Source: Desulfatiglans sp.
GTDB taxonomy: Bacteria > Desulfobacterota > DSM-4660 > Desulfatiglandales > HGW-15
Direction: 5' to 3'
Length of the DNA: 64,000 nt
Assembly: GCA_012513605.1 (NCBI GenBank)
Contig: JAAZBV010000155.1
Location: forward strand, 1 to 64,000
This document shows positions 9,828 through 18,804 of the stretch, in pieces. The position numbers and the translations under genes are program-made. Every line of letters starts with the position of its first letter. Position 1 is the stretch's first letter. The notes below the pieces were generated by a model. The model ran no database searches and had not been told where the DNA came from. It worked only from the letters and a program-made list of their open reading frames with translations.

Positions 9828-10315
9828 CTTGCTGCCTTTTCCACTGTCTCTTTTGTAAGGTTTTCACGGAAATTCTTTAGTGTAGCAGCAATCTCAGGAT
9901 ATTTGAGCGCCAGTATCTGGGCCGCAAGTATTGCGGCATTCTTTGCACCGCCCTTGCCTATGGCCACTGTGGCGACTGGTATTCCGGGGGGCATCTGGAC
10001 AGTGGAAAGCAGCGCATCCATACCCTGGAGCACGGATGAATCAATAGGCACGCCTATTACCGGAAGGGTCGTATGAGCAGCTATCACACCTGCCAGATGG
10101 GCAGACCAGCCAGCGCCTGCTATGATCACCTCTATGCCCCTCTCCATGGCTGTTTCAACATATTCCTTTGTCTGATAGGGGGTCCTGTGGGCAGATGTGA
10201 TCTTTACCTCATAGGGTATATTAAGCTGCTTTAGCTGCTCCATACTGCCCCTCATGATTTCAGCATCCGATGTGCTTCCCATGACTACTGCAACAAGAGG
10301 TTTATCATTCACCAT
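9815..10315 (-). CDS. purE: N5-carboxyaminoimidazole ribonucleotide mutase PurE
   Basis: A 166-residue PurE, acting in de novo purine synthesis by converting N5-CAIR to CAIR. Motifs: [12 protein letters not shown] at the N terminus, ITSAHRTP in the active site, and [19 protein letters not shown] followed by [11 protein letters not shown]. The frame is open 14 codons further upstream, but ATG at 10315 is chosen because AAGGAG lies 8 bases before it. Downstream it overlaps the tsaC-like start. purK is not in the window. Confidence 0.95.
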   Translation of the reverse strand: MVNDKPLVAVVMGSTSDAEIMRGSMEQLKQLNIPYEVKITSAHRTPYQTKEYVETAMERGIEVIIAGAGWSAHLAGVIAAHTTLPVIGVPIDSSVLQGMDALLSTVQMPPGIPVATVAIGKGGAKNAAILAAQILALKYPEIAATLKNFRENLTKETVEKAASWKE

Positions 10316-10351
10316 ATATAATCTCCTTATATAAAAATCTATTTCGATACC

Positions 10352-10384
10352 AGGCACAAGGCACAGGGCGCAAGGTGCAGGGGA
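10352..10384. repeat. Word-like repeat, CAAGGCACAGG type, copy 1
   Basis: An imperfect 7-9 nt period tract (CAGGCACAAGGCACAGGG, then CGCAAGGTGCAGGGG) just upstream of purE. Its reverse complement matches the CCTTGCGCCTTGAGCCTTG tract at 13836-13871. The remaining 10385-10600 is AT-rich with no gene visible. Confidence 0.7.
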
Positions 10385-10601
10385 TAAAAACGCTTTTTAA
10401 CATTTATTTATCTATATTAAAACATTTTTTCAAGTATCAGGGGAAAGGGTTTTTATTTAAAAAATGGCTTAAAATCAAGTTTTAAACCTTTTTCAACAGA
10501 CTTGTTGTTTTTTTATTTATAGCAGGAATATCCTGATATTTTAGCCCAGGCCTTATGCAACCTTATATTCAATCTTGACACAGTGCGTTTATTGCGACAT
10601 T

Positions 10602-10630
10602 GTAGGGGCGAAAATTTTTTCGCCCCTGTA
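10602..10630. repeat. GTAGGGGCGAAAA palindrome, copy 1
   Basis: A near-perfect inverted repeat, GTAGGGGCGAAAA...TTTTCGCCCCTG, in the gap before the Smr gene. The same palindrome recurs at 63127-63154, with a variant at 42770-42797. It can fold as a stem of about 11 bp. It is likely a dispersed REP-like element that may also act as a terminator. Confidence 0.7.
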
Positions 10631-10670
10631 ATACAAAAATTTACACCTGTTTACTTAATAAGTGATATTT

Positions 10671-11336
10671 ATGTCCAAAAAAAAGAAAAAAAATGATGCC
10701 TTCAACCCGGCATTTGAATCCTTACAAAGGATTGTTAAAGAGGCCAAGTCAAAGGCGCCCATAAAAAAGATAGAAAAGATGCCTGAAAAACCTGTCATAC
10801 ATGATGAGGACTTTTTTATAAATGCCATGTCAGATGTGTCGCCTATCTCTGCCCCAAAGGGTGAAAAGGTAGCGCCTTCGGGCAAAACAAAAAAACCTGC
10901 CCACAAGGTATCTGATGGCGATGATGAGGTTATTGCCCATCTGCAGAGCCTTGTTGCAGGTTCCATTGATATGGATTTTACCTTCAGTGATGAATACATG
11001 GAGGGGGCGATCAGCGGCATAGGCAGGAACACCATGCGAAAACTAAAAAGAGGTGAGCTGCCTGTTCAGGCACATATAGACCTGCATGGTTTAACAAAAA
11101 AGGATGCGGAAGAGGCGGTCAGGAGATTCTTGATAACAAGCCATTACAGGGGATTAAGGTGTGTGCTGATTATCCATGGAAGGGGGCTAAATTCCCCTGA
11201 CAGTATACCAGTGTTAAAGGAGAGGCTGCCAGTATGGCTGAACCGCGGCCCTGCAAGAAAGATAGTAATGGCCTTTTCATCTGCCCAGCCTTATGACGGC
11301 GGTACAGGTGCGATCTACGTACTTTTAAGAAAATGA
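10671..11336 (+). CDS. Smr (MutS2 C-terminal-like) domain protein
   Basis: A 221-residue protein. The N-terminal 120 residues are charged and low in complexity (starts MSKKKKKNDAF), without a recognisable fold. The C-terminal Smr domain has AHIDLHGLTKKDAEEAV and LIIHGRGLNSPD (canonical LDxHG and HGxG), ending GGTGAIYVLLRK. Smr domains bind or nick nucleic acid; a role in ribosome-collision rescue or DNA processing is possible but not shown here. ATG at 10671 is preferred to the GTG at 10662; no strong ribosome site is visible. It stands alone between two repeat-bearing gaps. Confidence 0.88.
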   Translation: MSKKKKKNDAFNPAFESLQRIVKEAKSKAPIKKIEKMPEKPVIHDEDFFINAMSDVSPISAPKGEKVAPSGKTKKPAHKVSDGDDEVIAHLQSLVAGSIDMDFTFSDEYMEGAISGIGRNTMRKLKRGELPVQAHIDLHGLTKKDAEEAVRRFLITSHYRGLRCVLIIHGRGLNSPDSIPVLKERLPVWLNRGPARKIVMAFSSAQPYDGGTGAIYVLLRK

Positions 11337-11484
11337 TATTAACCGCGAAAAACGCGAAACACACGAACAAAAGCGATTTATTGTTTTAAAAATATAAAAC
11401 TTTTCGTGTATTTCGTGTATTTAGTGGTTAAATAATTTTTCTTTTTTCGCGTCGTTCGCGTGGTTCGCGGTTAAAACACTTCTC
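11337..11484. repeat. AACCGCGAAAAACGCGAA / CGTGTATTTCGTG repeat region
   Basis: The gap begins AACCGCGAAAAACGCGAA, passes through TTCGTGTATTTCGTGTATTT, and ends with TTCGCGTGGTTCGCGGTTAA. Its two ends therefore form an imperfect inverted repeat of period-9 words. It lies between the convergent Smr and ABC permease genes and may serve as terminator for both. The same word style recurs at 14733, 17637 and 52473. Confidence 0.65.
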
Positions 11485-12606
11485 TTAATCCATACGTTTT
11501 TTAAAAAACCTTATTGCTCCCATAAATACCAGCACACCCAAAATAAAAAGCCCTATAAACTGCGGCCACAGTACATCCATACCCACCCCTTTTAAGAACA
11601 CGCCCCTTATGATAACAAGGAAATACCTTAATGGGTTCAAGAGCGTCAGCAATTGTACAAATAGAGGCATATTCACTATGGGGAATATGAGCCCGCTCAG
11701 CATGAAAAATGGGAGTATGAAAAAGAATGTTGTCATCATGGCCTGCTGCTGGGTGCTTGAGATGGCAGAGATAAAAAGTCCGATGCCAAGGGTGCTCATC
11801 AGGAATAAAAGCACACCAAAAAAAAGAATAAACAGGCTCCCCTCTAAAGGCACCCTGAACCAGAACAGGGCAAGGACTATCACCATGATCATCTGCACAA
11901 ATGAGATGACTGCATAGGGGATGGTCTTGCCTGCAATAAACTCCATTGGTTTAATGGGCGTAACAATAAGCTGCTCCATGGTGCCCGCCTCCTTTTCCCT
12001 GATAATGGCAAGGGATGTAAAGAGTAGTGAGATAAGCATGACCAGAAAGGCAACAATACCAGGGACAAAAAAGTAGTAACTATCCAGATTGGGGTTGTAC
12101 CATGTCCTGGTTCGCACATCTATCCTGCCGTAACTCATATCCCTTAACAGGCGATCCCTGATCATCTTTTTATTGAACCCGTTTAAGAGCATACTTATAT
12201 ATGCCATCCTTGTGGCGGATATGTTGCTCATGCTGCCATCAACAAGTATCTGTATATCTGATGTATCTCCTTTTTTTATCTTCTCACTGAAATCGGGTCT
12301 TATCTTCAGGCAGACATGCACCTTTCTCTTTAGCAGGTATTCCTCCAGTTCATGATCATTCTCTGCAACATGTGTCACCCTGAATGTCCTGTTTCCATTG
12401 AACTCGTCAAGTAGCATCCTGCTTTCGCGGGTATGGGCCAGATCAAGCACCGCAATGGTGACATCCTTTACATCAGTGGAAACCACATATCCGAATATGA
12501 TCACCTGCAATAAAGGGGCAACAAAAAGGAGGGGCCGGTTCTTTTTTTCCCTGAAGAGCTGTATAAATTCCTTTCTAATGAGTTCCCTGATACAGGTGAG
12601 ATTCAT
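11485..12606 (-). CDS. ABC-2 type transporter permease, YbhR/YhhJ-like
   Basis: A 373-residue inner-membrane permease. One N-terminal transmembrane helix (RPLLFVAPLLQVIIFGYVV) precedes a periplasmic domain of about 140 residues, then five C-terminal helices from about residue 175, with the family signature IIREKEAGTMEQLIVTPIKP in the first cytoplasmic loop. Its start directly abuts the stop of the next permease (TAAATG), so it is the last gene of the efflux operon. By analogy with E. coli YbhGFSR it would export hydrophobic cations or drugs with the HlyD partner. The substrate is not readable here. Confidence 0.92.
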   Translation of the reverse strand: MNLTCIRELIRKEFIQLFREKKNRPLLFVAPLLQVIIFGYVVSTDVKDVTIAVLDLAHTRESRMLLDEFNGNRTFRVTHVAENDHELEEYLLKRKVHVCLKIRPDFSEKIKKGDTSDIQILVDGSMSNISATRMAYISMLLNGFNKKMIRDRLLRDMSYGRIDVRTRTWYNPNLDSYYFFVPGIVAFLVMLISLLFTSLAIIREKEAGTMEQLIVTPIKPMEFIAGKTIPYAVISFVQMIMVIVLALFWFRVPLEGSLFILFFGVLLFLMSTLGIGLFISAISSTQQQAMMTTFFFILPFFMLSGLIFPIVNMPLFVQLLTLLNPLRYFLVIIRGVFLKGVGMDVLWPQFIGLFILGVLVFMGAIRFFKKRMD

Positions 12607-13740
12607 TTACAACCCCTCTTTTTTGAGTTTTTTAAAGGTAAGAATAAAAAATACAAGGAACATCAGCATCAATATCAGGTAGTCTTTCCACAGGTAGGTT
12701 AGTCCTATATTCCTGAGATAGAGCCCATTAAGTATATCTATGAAATACCTGGCCGGTACTATGTATGATATTCTCCTAAGCATAAATGGCATGTTCTCGA
12801 TAGGGAATACAAAGTCTGATAACATGAGGGCCGGAAGATATGATGTAAGAATGGCTATCTGGTTTGCAACAAGCTGGGACTTAACCGCTACGGATATAAA
12901 AAGCCCCATAGCAAGAGCAACCATAATGTATAATGTTGAGGCTATTAACATAAGTATGAAACTGCTTTTTATCACAACCCCGAAGAGTATCTGACCCATG
13001 AGCACAGAGACAAGTACGTTGGTAAAGGCAATGAAATAATATGGGATTGCCTTGCCCAGAAAAAACTCCTCTGCCTTTATGGGGAGTGACTTAATGGTCT
13101 CCATGGTGCCGTTCTCATATTCCCTTGCAATAACAAGAGAGGTGAGGATTACTCCCACAATCATGATTATAATGGCGATGATCCCCGGCACAATGAAATT
13201 GGTGCTCTCAAGCTCCTCGTTGAACCATATCCTGACCCTGCCGTTTACAGGCATATTAAGCCTCTCCATGCCTGTACGATTAAGAAAATCATTGAGGAGT
13301 GTGCTGTTATAATTTTCTATAAAGGATTCTATGTACCCCCTTGAAATGGTTGCATAGTTCGGGTCAGCGCCGTCCATTATGATCTGCACAGGGGAGTCAT
13401 TCCCTGATTTTATCTTCTCTGAAAAATCAGGCGGAAAGACAATGGCTATTGTTGCGCTTCCTCTATCCAGGTATGAGGCAGCAGATGATACATCATCAGG
13501 ATAACCCATAATATTGAAATATGGAGATGCATTGAGTTTAGAGAGAAGCTCCCTTGTTAAGGGCGACCTGTCATGATCCACAACCACCACACTTACATTA
13601 TCCACATCCAGGCTCAGGGCATACCCGAACAGGAGGATAAGGAGCAAAGGCATAAGAAAGGCCATATAAAGGCTTCTAAAGTCCCTGATCAGGTGATAGA
13701 ACTCCTTGCGTGCGATAGCTTTTATGTTTATTAAATTCAA
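12607..13740 (-). CDS. ABC-2 type transporter permease, YbhS-like
   Basis: A 377-residue paralogue of the following permease with the same plan: N-terminal helix (LYMAFLMPLLLILLFGYAL), extracytoplasmic domain, and five C-terminal helices. Its loop motif is VIAREYENGTMETIKSLPIK. The two permeases are likely to form a heterodimeric channel. It abuts the downstream permease without a gap. A 136-bp gap with C/T-rich words separates it from the ATPase upstream. Confidence 0.92.
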   Translation of the reverse strand: MNLINIKAIARKEFYHLIRDFRSLYMAFLMPLLLILLFGYALSLDVDNVSVVVVDHDRSPLTRELLSKLNASPYFNIMGYPDDVSSAASYLDRGSATIAIVFPPDFSEKIKSGNDSPVQIIMDGADPNYATISRGYIESFIENYNSTLLNDFLNRTGMERLNMPVNGRVRIWFNEELESTNFIVPGIIAIIIMIVGVILTSLVIAREYENGTMETIKSLPIKAEEFFLGKAIPYYFIAFTNVLVSVLMGQILFGVVIKSSFILMLIASTLYIMVALAMGLFISVAVKSQLVANQIAILTSYLPALMLSDFVFPIENMPFMLRRISYIVPARYFIDILNGLYLRNIGLTYLWKDYLILMLMFLVFFILTFKKLKKEGL

Positions 13741-13835
13741 TTTTGATCCAGTTTATATTGAGAAAAAATTTCCTGTTGCATTACGTTTTAAGCTTTTCTC
13801 TTTTCTCTTTTCTCTTTTCAATTTTCTATTTGCTC

Positions 13836-13871
13836 TTTGCCCCTTGCGCCTTGAGCCTTGTGCCTTGTGCC
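13836..13871. repeat. Word-like repeat, CCTTGTGCC type, copy 2
   Basis: CCCCTTGCGCCTTGAGCCTT then GTGCCTTGTGCC is an imperfect period-7 tract, the inverse of that at 10352-10384. It is preceded by a CTTTT/TCTC run (13793-13820). It lies between permease and ATPase genes inside the efflux operon. Confidence 0.65.
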
Positions 13872-13876
13872 TTTTT

Positions 13877-14638
13877 CTACTCCCTTTTCATAAGCCTTAT
13901 AAAAACATCGTTCAGGTCTGCATCCTTTTTTTCCGGGCAGACATTCTTAATAACCTCAAGGGGCGCACCTGAAACCACTATTGTTCCATTATTGATCATC
14001 ACTATACGTCCGCAGTTGAGCGCCTCGTTCATGTAATGTGTTGTTACAAATATGGTCATGCCCTTTTCTGAAAGGCCCTTTATGAAGGCCCAGAAATGCC
14101 TTCTTGTAACAGGGTCAACACCTGATGTTGGCTCATCAAGAAATATGATCTCTGGCCTGTGTATAAGCGCGCACCCAAGCGCCAGCCTCTGTCGCCATCC
14201 CTGGGGCAGGTCCCGTGTAAGCCTGTTACGCAGCTCTTTAAGGTCAGCCATCTCAAGCACCCATTCGGTCCGCTCCTGCCATATCGCCTGTGGCACACTG
14301 TAGACACCAAGGTAAAAGCGTATATTTTCAAACGGGGTCATGTCTTCATAAAGTGAAAACTTCTGGGACATATATCCTATGGAGTGTTTAATCCCTTCAG
14401 GGTTCCGAATGATATCATAACCTGCCACACTCCCCTCACCCGATGTGGGTGTTAGTATACCGCAGAGCATCCTTATGGTAGTGGATTTGCCAGCGCCATT
14501 TGGGCCAAGGAATCCAAAGATCTCCCCCTTTTTTACAGAAAAGGTGATATTCTTAACAGCCGTAAAGCTGCCGAACCTCTTTTCAAGGTCTTTCACTGTA
14601 ACAATATCATGATTCATGTTAAGCTCGCATGGATTCAT
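13877..14638 (-). CDS. ABC transporter ATPase, YbhF C-terminal-half-like
   Basis: A 253-residue nucleotide-binding subunit. Walker A is GFLGPNGAGKSTTIR, Q loop IGYMSQKFSLY, Walker B IIFLDEPTSGVDP and H loop FVTTHYMNEA. The ABC signature is the variant DLPQGWRQRLALG instead of LSGGQ, as in the second ATPase half of the fused YbhF protein. Two starts are possible: ATG at 14638 or ATG at 14617 (MNHDIVTVKDL); neither has a clear ribosome site. The gene begins immediately after a 256-bp repeat-filled spacer separating it from the other ATPase. Confidence 0.92.
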   Translation of the reverse strand: MNPCELNMNHDIVTVKDLEKRFGSFTAVKNITFSVKKGEIFGFLGPNGAGKSTTIRMLCGILTPTSGEGSVAGYDIIRNPEGIKHSIGYMSQKFSLYEDMTPFENIRFYLGVYSVPQAIWQERTEWVLEMADLKELRNRLTRDLPQGWRQRLALGCALIHRPEIIFLDEPTSGVDPVTRRHFWAFIKGLSEKGMTIFVTTHYMNEALNCGRIVMINNGTIVVSGAPLEVIKNVCPEKKDADLNDVFIRLMKRE

Positions 14639-14894
14639 TTAAAAAGTATTTCTCCGTCTCCTCCCTGGCCCGCAATCCTGTCACGTCGAAGTCTTTGACG
14701 AAGACGGAAGCCTTGGCGTCGGTGGCCGTGCACTTGTATGGTTGAAGTGACAAGCTAAAATTGAACCGCAAAGACGCAAAGGACGCCAAGGAAAACAAAA
14801 ATATTTATTGATAACATACTAAAAAGATTTTCTCCGTGTCCTCCCTGGCCCGCCATAGCCTTGGCGACGGCGGCCGTGTCCTCCGTGGTGAATA
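14639..14894. repeat. Repeat-filled spacer between the two ATPase genes
   Basis: No gene is visible here. The spacer holds a direct repeat (TTCTCCGTCTCCTCCCTGGC at 14650 and TTCTCCGTGTCCTCCCTGGC at 14830, each followed by AGCCTTGGCG-type words) flanking a core. The core at 14733-14845 (CTTGTATGGTTGAAGTGACA to TAAAAAGATTTTCTCCGTG) is almost identical to 52473-52585. The core includes the AACCGCAAAGACGCAAAG word. It separates two halves that are one gene (ybhF) in enterobacteria. Confidence 0.8.
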
Positions 14895-15623
14895 CTATTT
14901 AAGTATTTCCACATCCTTTATTCTTTCTATCACCGCCTCTTCAAGATCTGGAAATCCCCGCTCAATGTTGACCGGGGTGTCAATCTCAAGTTTCCTTGCT
15001 TTGTGCATCAGGGCGATGCGATCGCATTTTTCCCCTTCATCCAGGTATGAGGTTGAAACCATTATGGTCATGCCCTGTTCCTTCATGCTGAAAAGTATAT
15101 CCCAGAATTCCATCCTTGAAACAGGATCAACACCATTAGTGGGTTCATCCAAAATCAGGAGTTCCGGTTCATGCACAAGCACGCATGCAAGCCCCAGCTT
15201 CTGCTTCATGCCCCCTGAGAGTTTTCCTGCCAGCCTATCAAGGAAGGGCATCAGGTTTGAAAACCCGAGATATCGTTCTAGCCGCCTTTTTCTTTCTTCA
15301 CCGAATATCCCGAAGATATCCATGAAGAATTCCATGTTTTCATTTACAGTAAGGTCATGGTAAAGACCGAACCGCTGGGGCATATAGCCCATTATCCCCT
15401 TTACCTCCATCCTGTTGTTAACAACATCAAGACCTTTTATGGATATTTGCCCTGAATCAGGGGGGATCATGGTGGCGGCCATCCTTAGCAGTGTGGATTT
15501 ACCTGCCCCATCTGAGCCTACAAGCCCGAATATCTCACCCTTATTCACAGTGAGGGAAATATTATCCACCGCTGTGACTGTCCCGAACCTTTTTGTTACA
15601 TCTTTTATTAACACAAATGACAT
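14895..15623 (-). CDS. ABC transporter ATPase, YbhF N-terminal-half-like
   Basis: A 242-residue ATPase with Walker A GLVGSDGAGKSTLLR, Q loop MGYMPQRFGLY, canonical signature GKLSGGMKQKLGLA, Walker B LLILDEPTNGVDP and switch region MVSTSYLDEGEKC. The LSGGMKQKLGLAC form is that of the first ATPase half of YbhF. With the gene at 13877 it should form a heterodimer that powers the two permeases. It lies 12 bp downstream of the HlyD gene. Confidence 0.93.
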   Translation of the reverse strand: MSFVLIKDVTKRFGTVTAVDNISLTVNKGEIFGLVGSDGAGKSTLLRMAATMIPPDSGQISIKGLDVVNNRMEVKGIMGYMPQRFGLYHDLTVNENMEFFMDIFGIFGEERKRRLERYLGFSNLMPFLDRLAGKLSGGMKQKLGLACVLVHEPELLILDEPTNGVDPVSRMEFWDILFSMKEQGMTIMVSTSYLDEGEKCDRIALMHKARKLEIDTPVNIERGFPDLEEAVIERIKDVEILK

Positions 15624-15635
15624 AGTATCCAGTCT

Positions 15636-16808
15636 CTACCTGATCCATGCATCAGCAGGCATACCTGTTTTGAGTTCCCATTCAGGATTCGGGAGCTTCA
15701 CCTTTACAAGGTAAACAAGCTTTACCCTCTCCTTATGGGTCTGTATTATCTTTGGTGTAAATTCGGCATCAGGTGAAATAAACGCAACCCTGCCTTTGTA
15801 GATTTTGTCAGGAAAGGTATCGACCTTTACATCCACATCCTGCCCGTGCTTTACCCTGCCAATAGACTTCTCATCAACATAGATTTTGAGGTCCACCATG
15901 GAAAGATCAGCCATAGATATAACCTCCCTTCCGCTTGAAACCACCTCACCCAGTTCAACATTCCTCCCTGTAATAACCCCGCTGAATGGTGCCTTGAGTA
16001 TAGAATATGAGAGCTGTATCTCTGCGAGTTTGAGTGCTGCTTCATTTGCCTTTACCCTGGCGCTAGCTGCCTCCACCTGTTTTTCCAGGGCATTGATCTT
16101 TTCAAGGCTCTTGCTAGCCTGATTAAGCTTTGCCTCTCCCTCTTTAACCCCTGCCCTGGCCGCTTCAACGTTTTCCTTCCTGTAGCCCTCAACAAGTTGA
16201 GTATAATTCTCCTTTGCCTGCTCATAACCCCTTAATCTACTGTCATACAAAAGGGTGGCATTATCCAAATCCTTTTCCGAGATGATCTTATCCTTGAAAA
16301 GTGATTCAGCCCTCTCCTTGTCTCTTAAGGCAATCTGCATTGCTGTTTCAGCAGAGAGCATTGCCAGTCTCCCCTTTTCAACATCCTGTGGCCTGTATCC
16401 TGTTTCAAGCTCTTTCAGGTTTGCCTTAAGGGCATCAACTCCAGCCTCAGCCCTTTTTACATCAGAGGGTAAAACACTCTTTGCCACTTCAAGCTCTACT
16501 GTAATCTGTTCCATTTCCTTTACTGATGAGGCAAGGGAGGCCTTTGCCTGATCAAGCCTAGCCTCAAATTCAGCCGGATCAAGGCTCATTATCTCCTGCC
16601 CCTTTTCCACACGCGCCCCTTCATCAGCATAAATCGCCGAAATCCTTCCTGTTAACTGAAATGCAATGTCCGCCTCTCTTGCCTCTACGATTCCGGAATA
16701 GAGGAGGTCATCATCTCCACTCATGATCTTGCTAATAAAAACCATGAAGCTAACAATAAGGAACAGTATGGCAAAAATAATCAGCAGGCTTTTTTTATCT
16801 ACTTTCAT
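15636..16808 (-). CDS. HlyD-family membrane fusion protein, YbhG-like
   Basis: A 390-residue periplasmic adaptor anchored by one N-terminal helix (LLIIFAILFLIVSFMVFIS). A lipoyl/biotinyl half-motif (GRISAIYADEGARVEKGQEI) is followed by a long coiled-coil hairpin of about 180 residues rich in A, E and K, the second lipoyl half (LSYSILKAPFSGVITGRN) and a beta-barrel domain (LKIYVDEKSIGRVKHGQDVD). It would bridge the ABC permease to an outer-membrane channel. It is the first structural gene after the TetR regulator. Confidence 0.94.
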   Translation of the reverse strand: MKVDKKSLLIIFAILFLIVSFMVFISKIMSGDDDLLYSGIVEAREADIAFQLTGRISAIYADEGARVEKGQEIMSLDPAEFEARLDQAKASLASSVKEMEQITVELEVAKSVLPSDVKRAEAGVDALKANLKELETGYRPQDVEKGRLAMLSAETAMQIALRDKERAESLFKDKIISEKDLDNATLLYDSRLRGYEQAKENYTQLVEGYRKENVEAARAGVKEGEAKLNQASKSLEKINALEKQVEAASARVKANEAALKLAEIQLSYSILKAPFSGVITGRNVELGEVVSSGREVISMADLSMVDLKIYVDEKSIGRVKHGQDVDVKVDTFPDKIYKGRVAFISPDAEFTPKIIQTHKERVKLVYLVKVKLPNPEWELKTGMPADAWIR

Positions 16809-16839
16809 TTCATAATCTCCAGAGGTTTATTGTTTTCTC

Positions 16840-17466
16840 TCATGCCTTTATTGCCCTTAACACAAGCATCTCAACCTCATCCACCGCTTCTGAAACGGAT
16901 TTATCATTTAATGACCTCGCCTGTTCCGGGAGCCTTGCGAAATACCTTTTCCTTACGGGTTCTGTTGTTCTGAAAAACATCATAAAACCTACGATCATCA
17001 TGTGAAGTATTACCGGGTTTGTATTTATAAATACCCCCTTGCTCACACCCTCGGTTAAAATATTTGCAGGTATGGAGAGTATAATTGCAAAGTCCTCTGC
17101 AACACGTTCGCTGATGTTTCCTCCACCTGATGCCAGTTCCCGCATCATGATACCAGGCAGATATGGATGATCCGCTATTGTGCTGGCCAACCCCCTGATA
17201 TACATCTTAAGCTTTTCCTCAGGGCTGGCATCGTTAGGGATATTACCCTTTATTGCTGCACCTATTTCGCCGAACAGGCTATGGATCACCTCTGTATAAA
17301 GGGCGAGCTTGTCGCCTATCCGGTAATAGATCATTGCCTTGTTCAGCCCTGCCCTTTTTGCTATCTCATCAACCCTTGCGCCAGAGTAACCCTCTTCTGC
17401 AAAGACCGACATGGCCGCCTCATGTATCCTGTGTACCGATTCATCCCGCTTTTCTTTTAGTTCCAT
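16840..17466 (-). CDS. TetR-family regulator, CecR-like
   Basis: A 208-residue regulator. Its N-terminal helix-turn-helix reads AAMSVFAEEGYSGARVDEIA then KRAGLNKAMIYYRIGDK, the TetR signature. The ligand-binding C-terminal half is helical and divergent. It is encoded upstream of, and in line with, the HlyD/ABC genes in the same order as E. coli cecR-ybhGFSR, so it probably represses the operon and senses the exported compound. A palindrome in its promoter region (17498-17513) is the candidate operator. Confidence 0.92.
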   Translation of the reverse strand: MELKEKRDESVHRIHEAAMSVFAEEGYSGARVDEIAKRAGLNKAMIYYRIGDKLALYTEVIHSLFGEIGAAIKGNIPNDASPEEKLKMYIRGLASTIADHPYLPGIMMRELASGGGNISERVAEDFAIILSIPANILTEGVSKGVFINTNPVILHMMIVGFMMFFRTTEPVRKRYFARLPEQARSLNDKSVSEAVDEVEMLVLRAIKA

Positions 17467-17497
17467 ACAATTGCGATCTCCGTGGTGAAATATATAT

Positions 17498-17513
17498 TTA
17501 ACTTTTTAGTTAA
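17498..17513. promoter_or_regulatory. Candidate TetR operator
   Basis: TTAACTTTTTAGTTAA, a 6-bp inverted repeat with a 4-base centre, lies 32 bp upstream of the TetR start codon. A second related half-site (AGTTTAAC) follows at 17521. The position fits autoregulation. No experimental support is visible. Confidence 0.45.
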
Positions 17514-17636
17514 TCTATTTAGTTTAACAATTTTGTCAAGTTTTTTTATTGATATCCCAGAATGGAGTTGATTCTATTTATAAAAACGAATATTTTGGTA
17601 TCTCCAATGTTTTTTAAAAATGACTAACTTTGGTTT

Positions 17637-17760
17637 TTAACCGCAAAGACGCCAAGGGCGCTAAGATTATTAATGCTTTCTTAAAATACTGAAAACTTTC
17701 TTTGCGACCTCAGCGTCTTGAGTGAGCGTAGCAAACGAGCGGTTAAAATAATTTTTAAAA
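17637..17760. repeat. AACCGCAAAGACGCCAAGG inverted repeat region
   Basis: The tract begins TTTTAACCGCAAAGACGCCA and ends with words of the opposite orientation (TCTTTGCGACCTCAGCGTCT ... GCGGTTAAAAT), forming a long imperfect inverted repeat with an AT-rich centre just upstream of the YchF-like gene. It is related to the repeats at 11337, 14733 and 52473. No gene is visible in 17514-17772. Confidence 0.65.
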
Positions 17761-17772
17761 TAAGGATAAAAT

Positions 17773-18804
17773 ATGAAATTAGGAATAATAGGGGCGCCCC
17801 AGTCTGGAAAATCTACTGTATTTTCAGCGCTTACCGGCGCAAGGGGTGACACTGATACCAGAGGTGGAAAAAAGGATAACAGGATAGCATCTGTAAAGGT
17901 TATGGATGAGAGGATAGATTTTTTAAGCGATATGTATAATCCCAAAAAGACCGCCTATGCCTCCGTTGAATACCTGCTTCCATCGGATACAGGCTCAGGG
18001 TCGGATAATGCCATATGGAGTCAGGCAAGGGTGTGTGATGCACTCATACATGTGGTGCGAAATTTCCCTGATTTTTCAGGGGTCAAGCCCAATTCTGAAA
18101 ATGAATTCAAAAAGCTTGAAGAAGAGATGGTGCTCAATGACCTTGTTGTTGTTGAAAAGCGGCTTGAGAGGATAGATGCAGACCTTAAAAGGGGCAAAAA
18201 ACCCGATGAAGAGGAGCACAGGCTGGTGCTTGCATGTAAAGAGCTTCTGGAAAAGTGCATACCCTTAAGGACAAACCCTGAGATTGCCGCATCACCCCTT
18301 TTAAAGGGTTTTACATTTTTATCAGCCAAGCCCGAACTTATAATCATTAATAATGATGATGACAATGAGGCCCTTCCTGAATGGGCAGGTAAAGATCCTG
18401 GCATCGCTATTCAGGCTATGAGGGGAAGGCTTGAGATGGAGATAGCGGCAATGAGCGAAGAGGATGCAGAGATATTCCGCGCCGAATACGCTATTAAGGA
18501 GTCTGCACTTGACAGGGTAATCAGGGAATCATACAGGATATTAAACCTTATCTCATTCTTTACAACAGGTGAGGACGAGGTAAAGGCATGGACAATAAAA
18601 AGAAATACCATTGCCCTTGAGGCCGCAGGTGAGATACACTCTGACATCCAGAAGGGTTTTATAAGGGCAGAGGTGCTTGCCTATGATGACCTCATAAAGT
18701 ATGGCACTGTAAAGGATGCAAAGGCAGCCGGCAGGGTAAGGCTTGAAGGCAAGGAATATGTGGTTGCAGACGGGGATATTATTAATTACAGGTTTAACGT
18801 GTAA
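17773..18804 (+). CDS. YchF/Obg-family P-loop GTPase with TGS domain
   Basis: A 343-residue translation-factor-class P-loop NTPase. G1 is GIIGAPQSGKSTVFSALTGA (residues 4-23). The YchF central coiled-coil hairpin follows (EMVLNDLVVVEKRLERIDAD). The C-terminal TGS/DUF933 domain includes LISFFTTGEDEVKAWTI, AAGEIHSDIQKGFIRAEV and DGDIINYRFNV. The usual NMSE/NKxD specificity motif is replaced by IIINNDDD, so this is a divergent paralogue rather than a textbook YchF, about 20 residues shorter. YchF proteins bind ribosomes and hydrolyse ATP. Stands upstream of argC with a repeat-bearing gap between. Confidence 0.85.
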   Translation: MKLGIIGAPQSGKSTVFSALTGARGDTDTRGGKKDNRIASVKVMDERIDFLSDMYNPKKTAYASVEYLLPSDTGSGSDNAIWSQARVCDALIHVVRNFPDFSGVKPNSENEFKKLEEEMVLNDLVVVEKRLERIDADLKRGKKPDEEEHRLVLACKELLEKCIPLRTNPEIAASPLLKGFTFLSAKPELIIINNDDDNEALPEWAGKDPGIAIQAMRGRLEMEIAAMSEEDAEIFRAEYAIKESALDRVIRESYRILNLISFFTTGEDEVKAWTIKRNTIALEAAGEIHSDIQKGFIRAEVLAYDDLIKYGTVKDAKAAGRVRLEGKEYVVADGDIINYRFNV

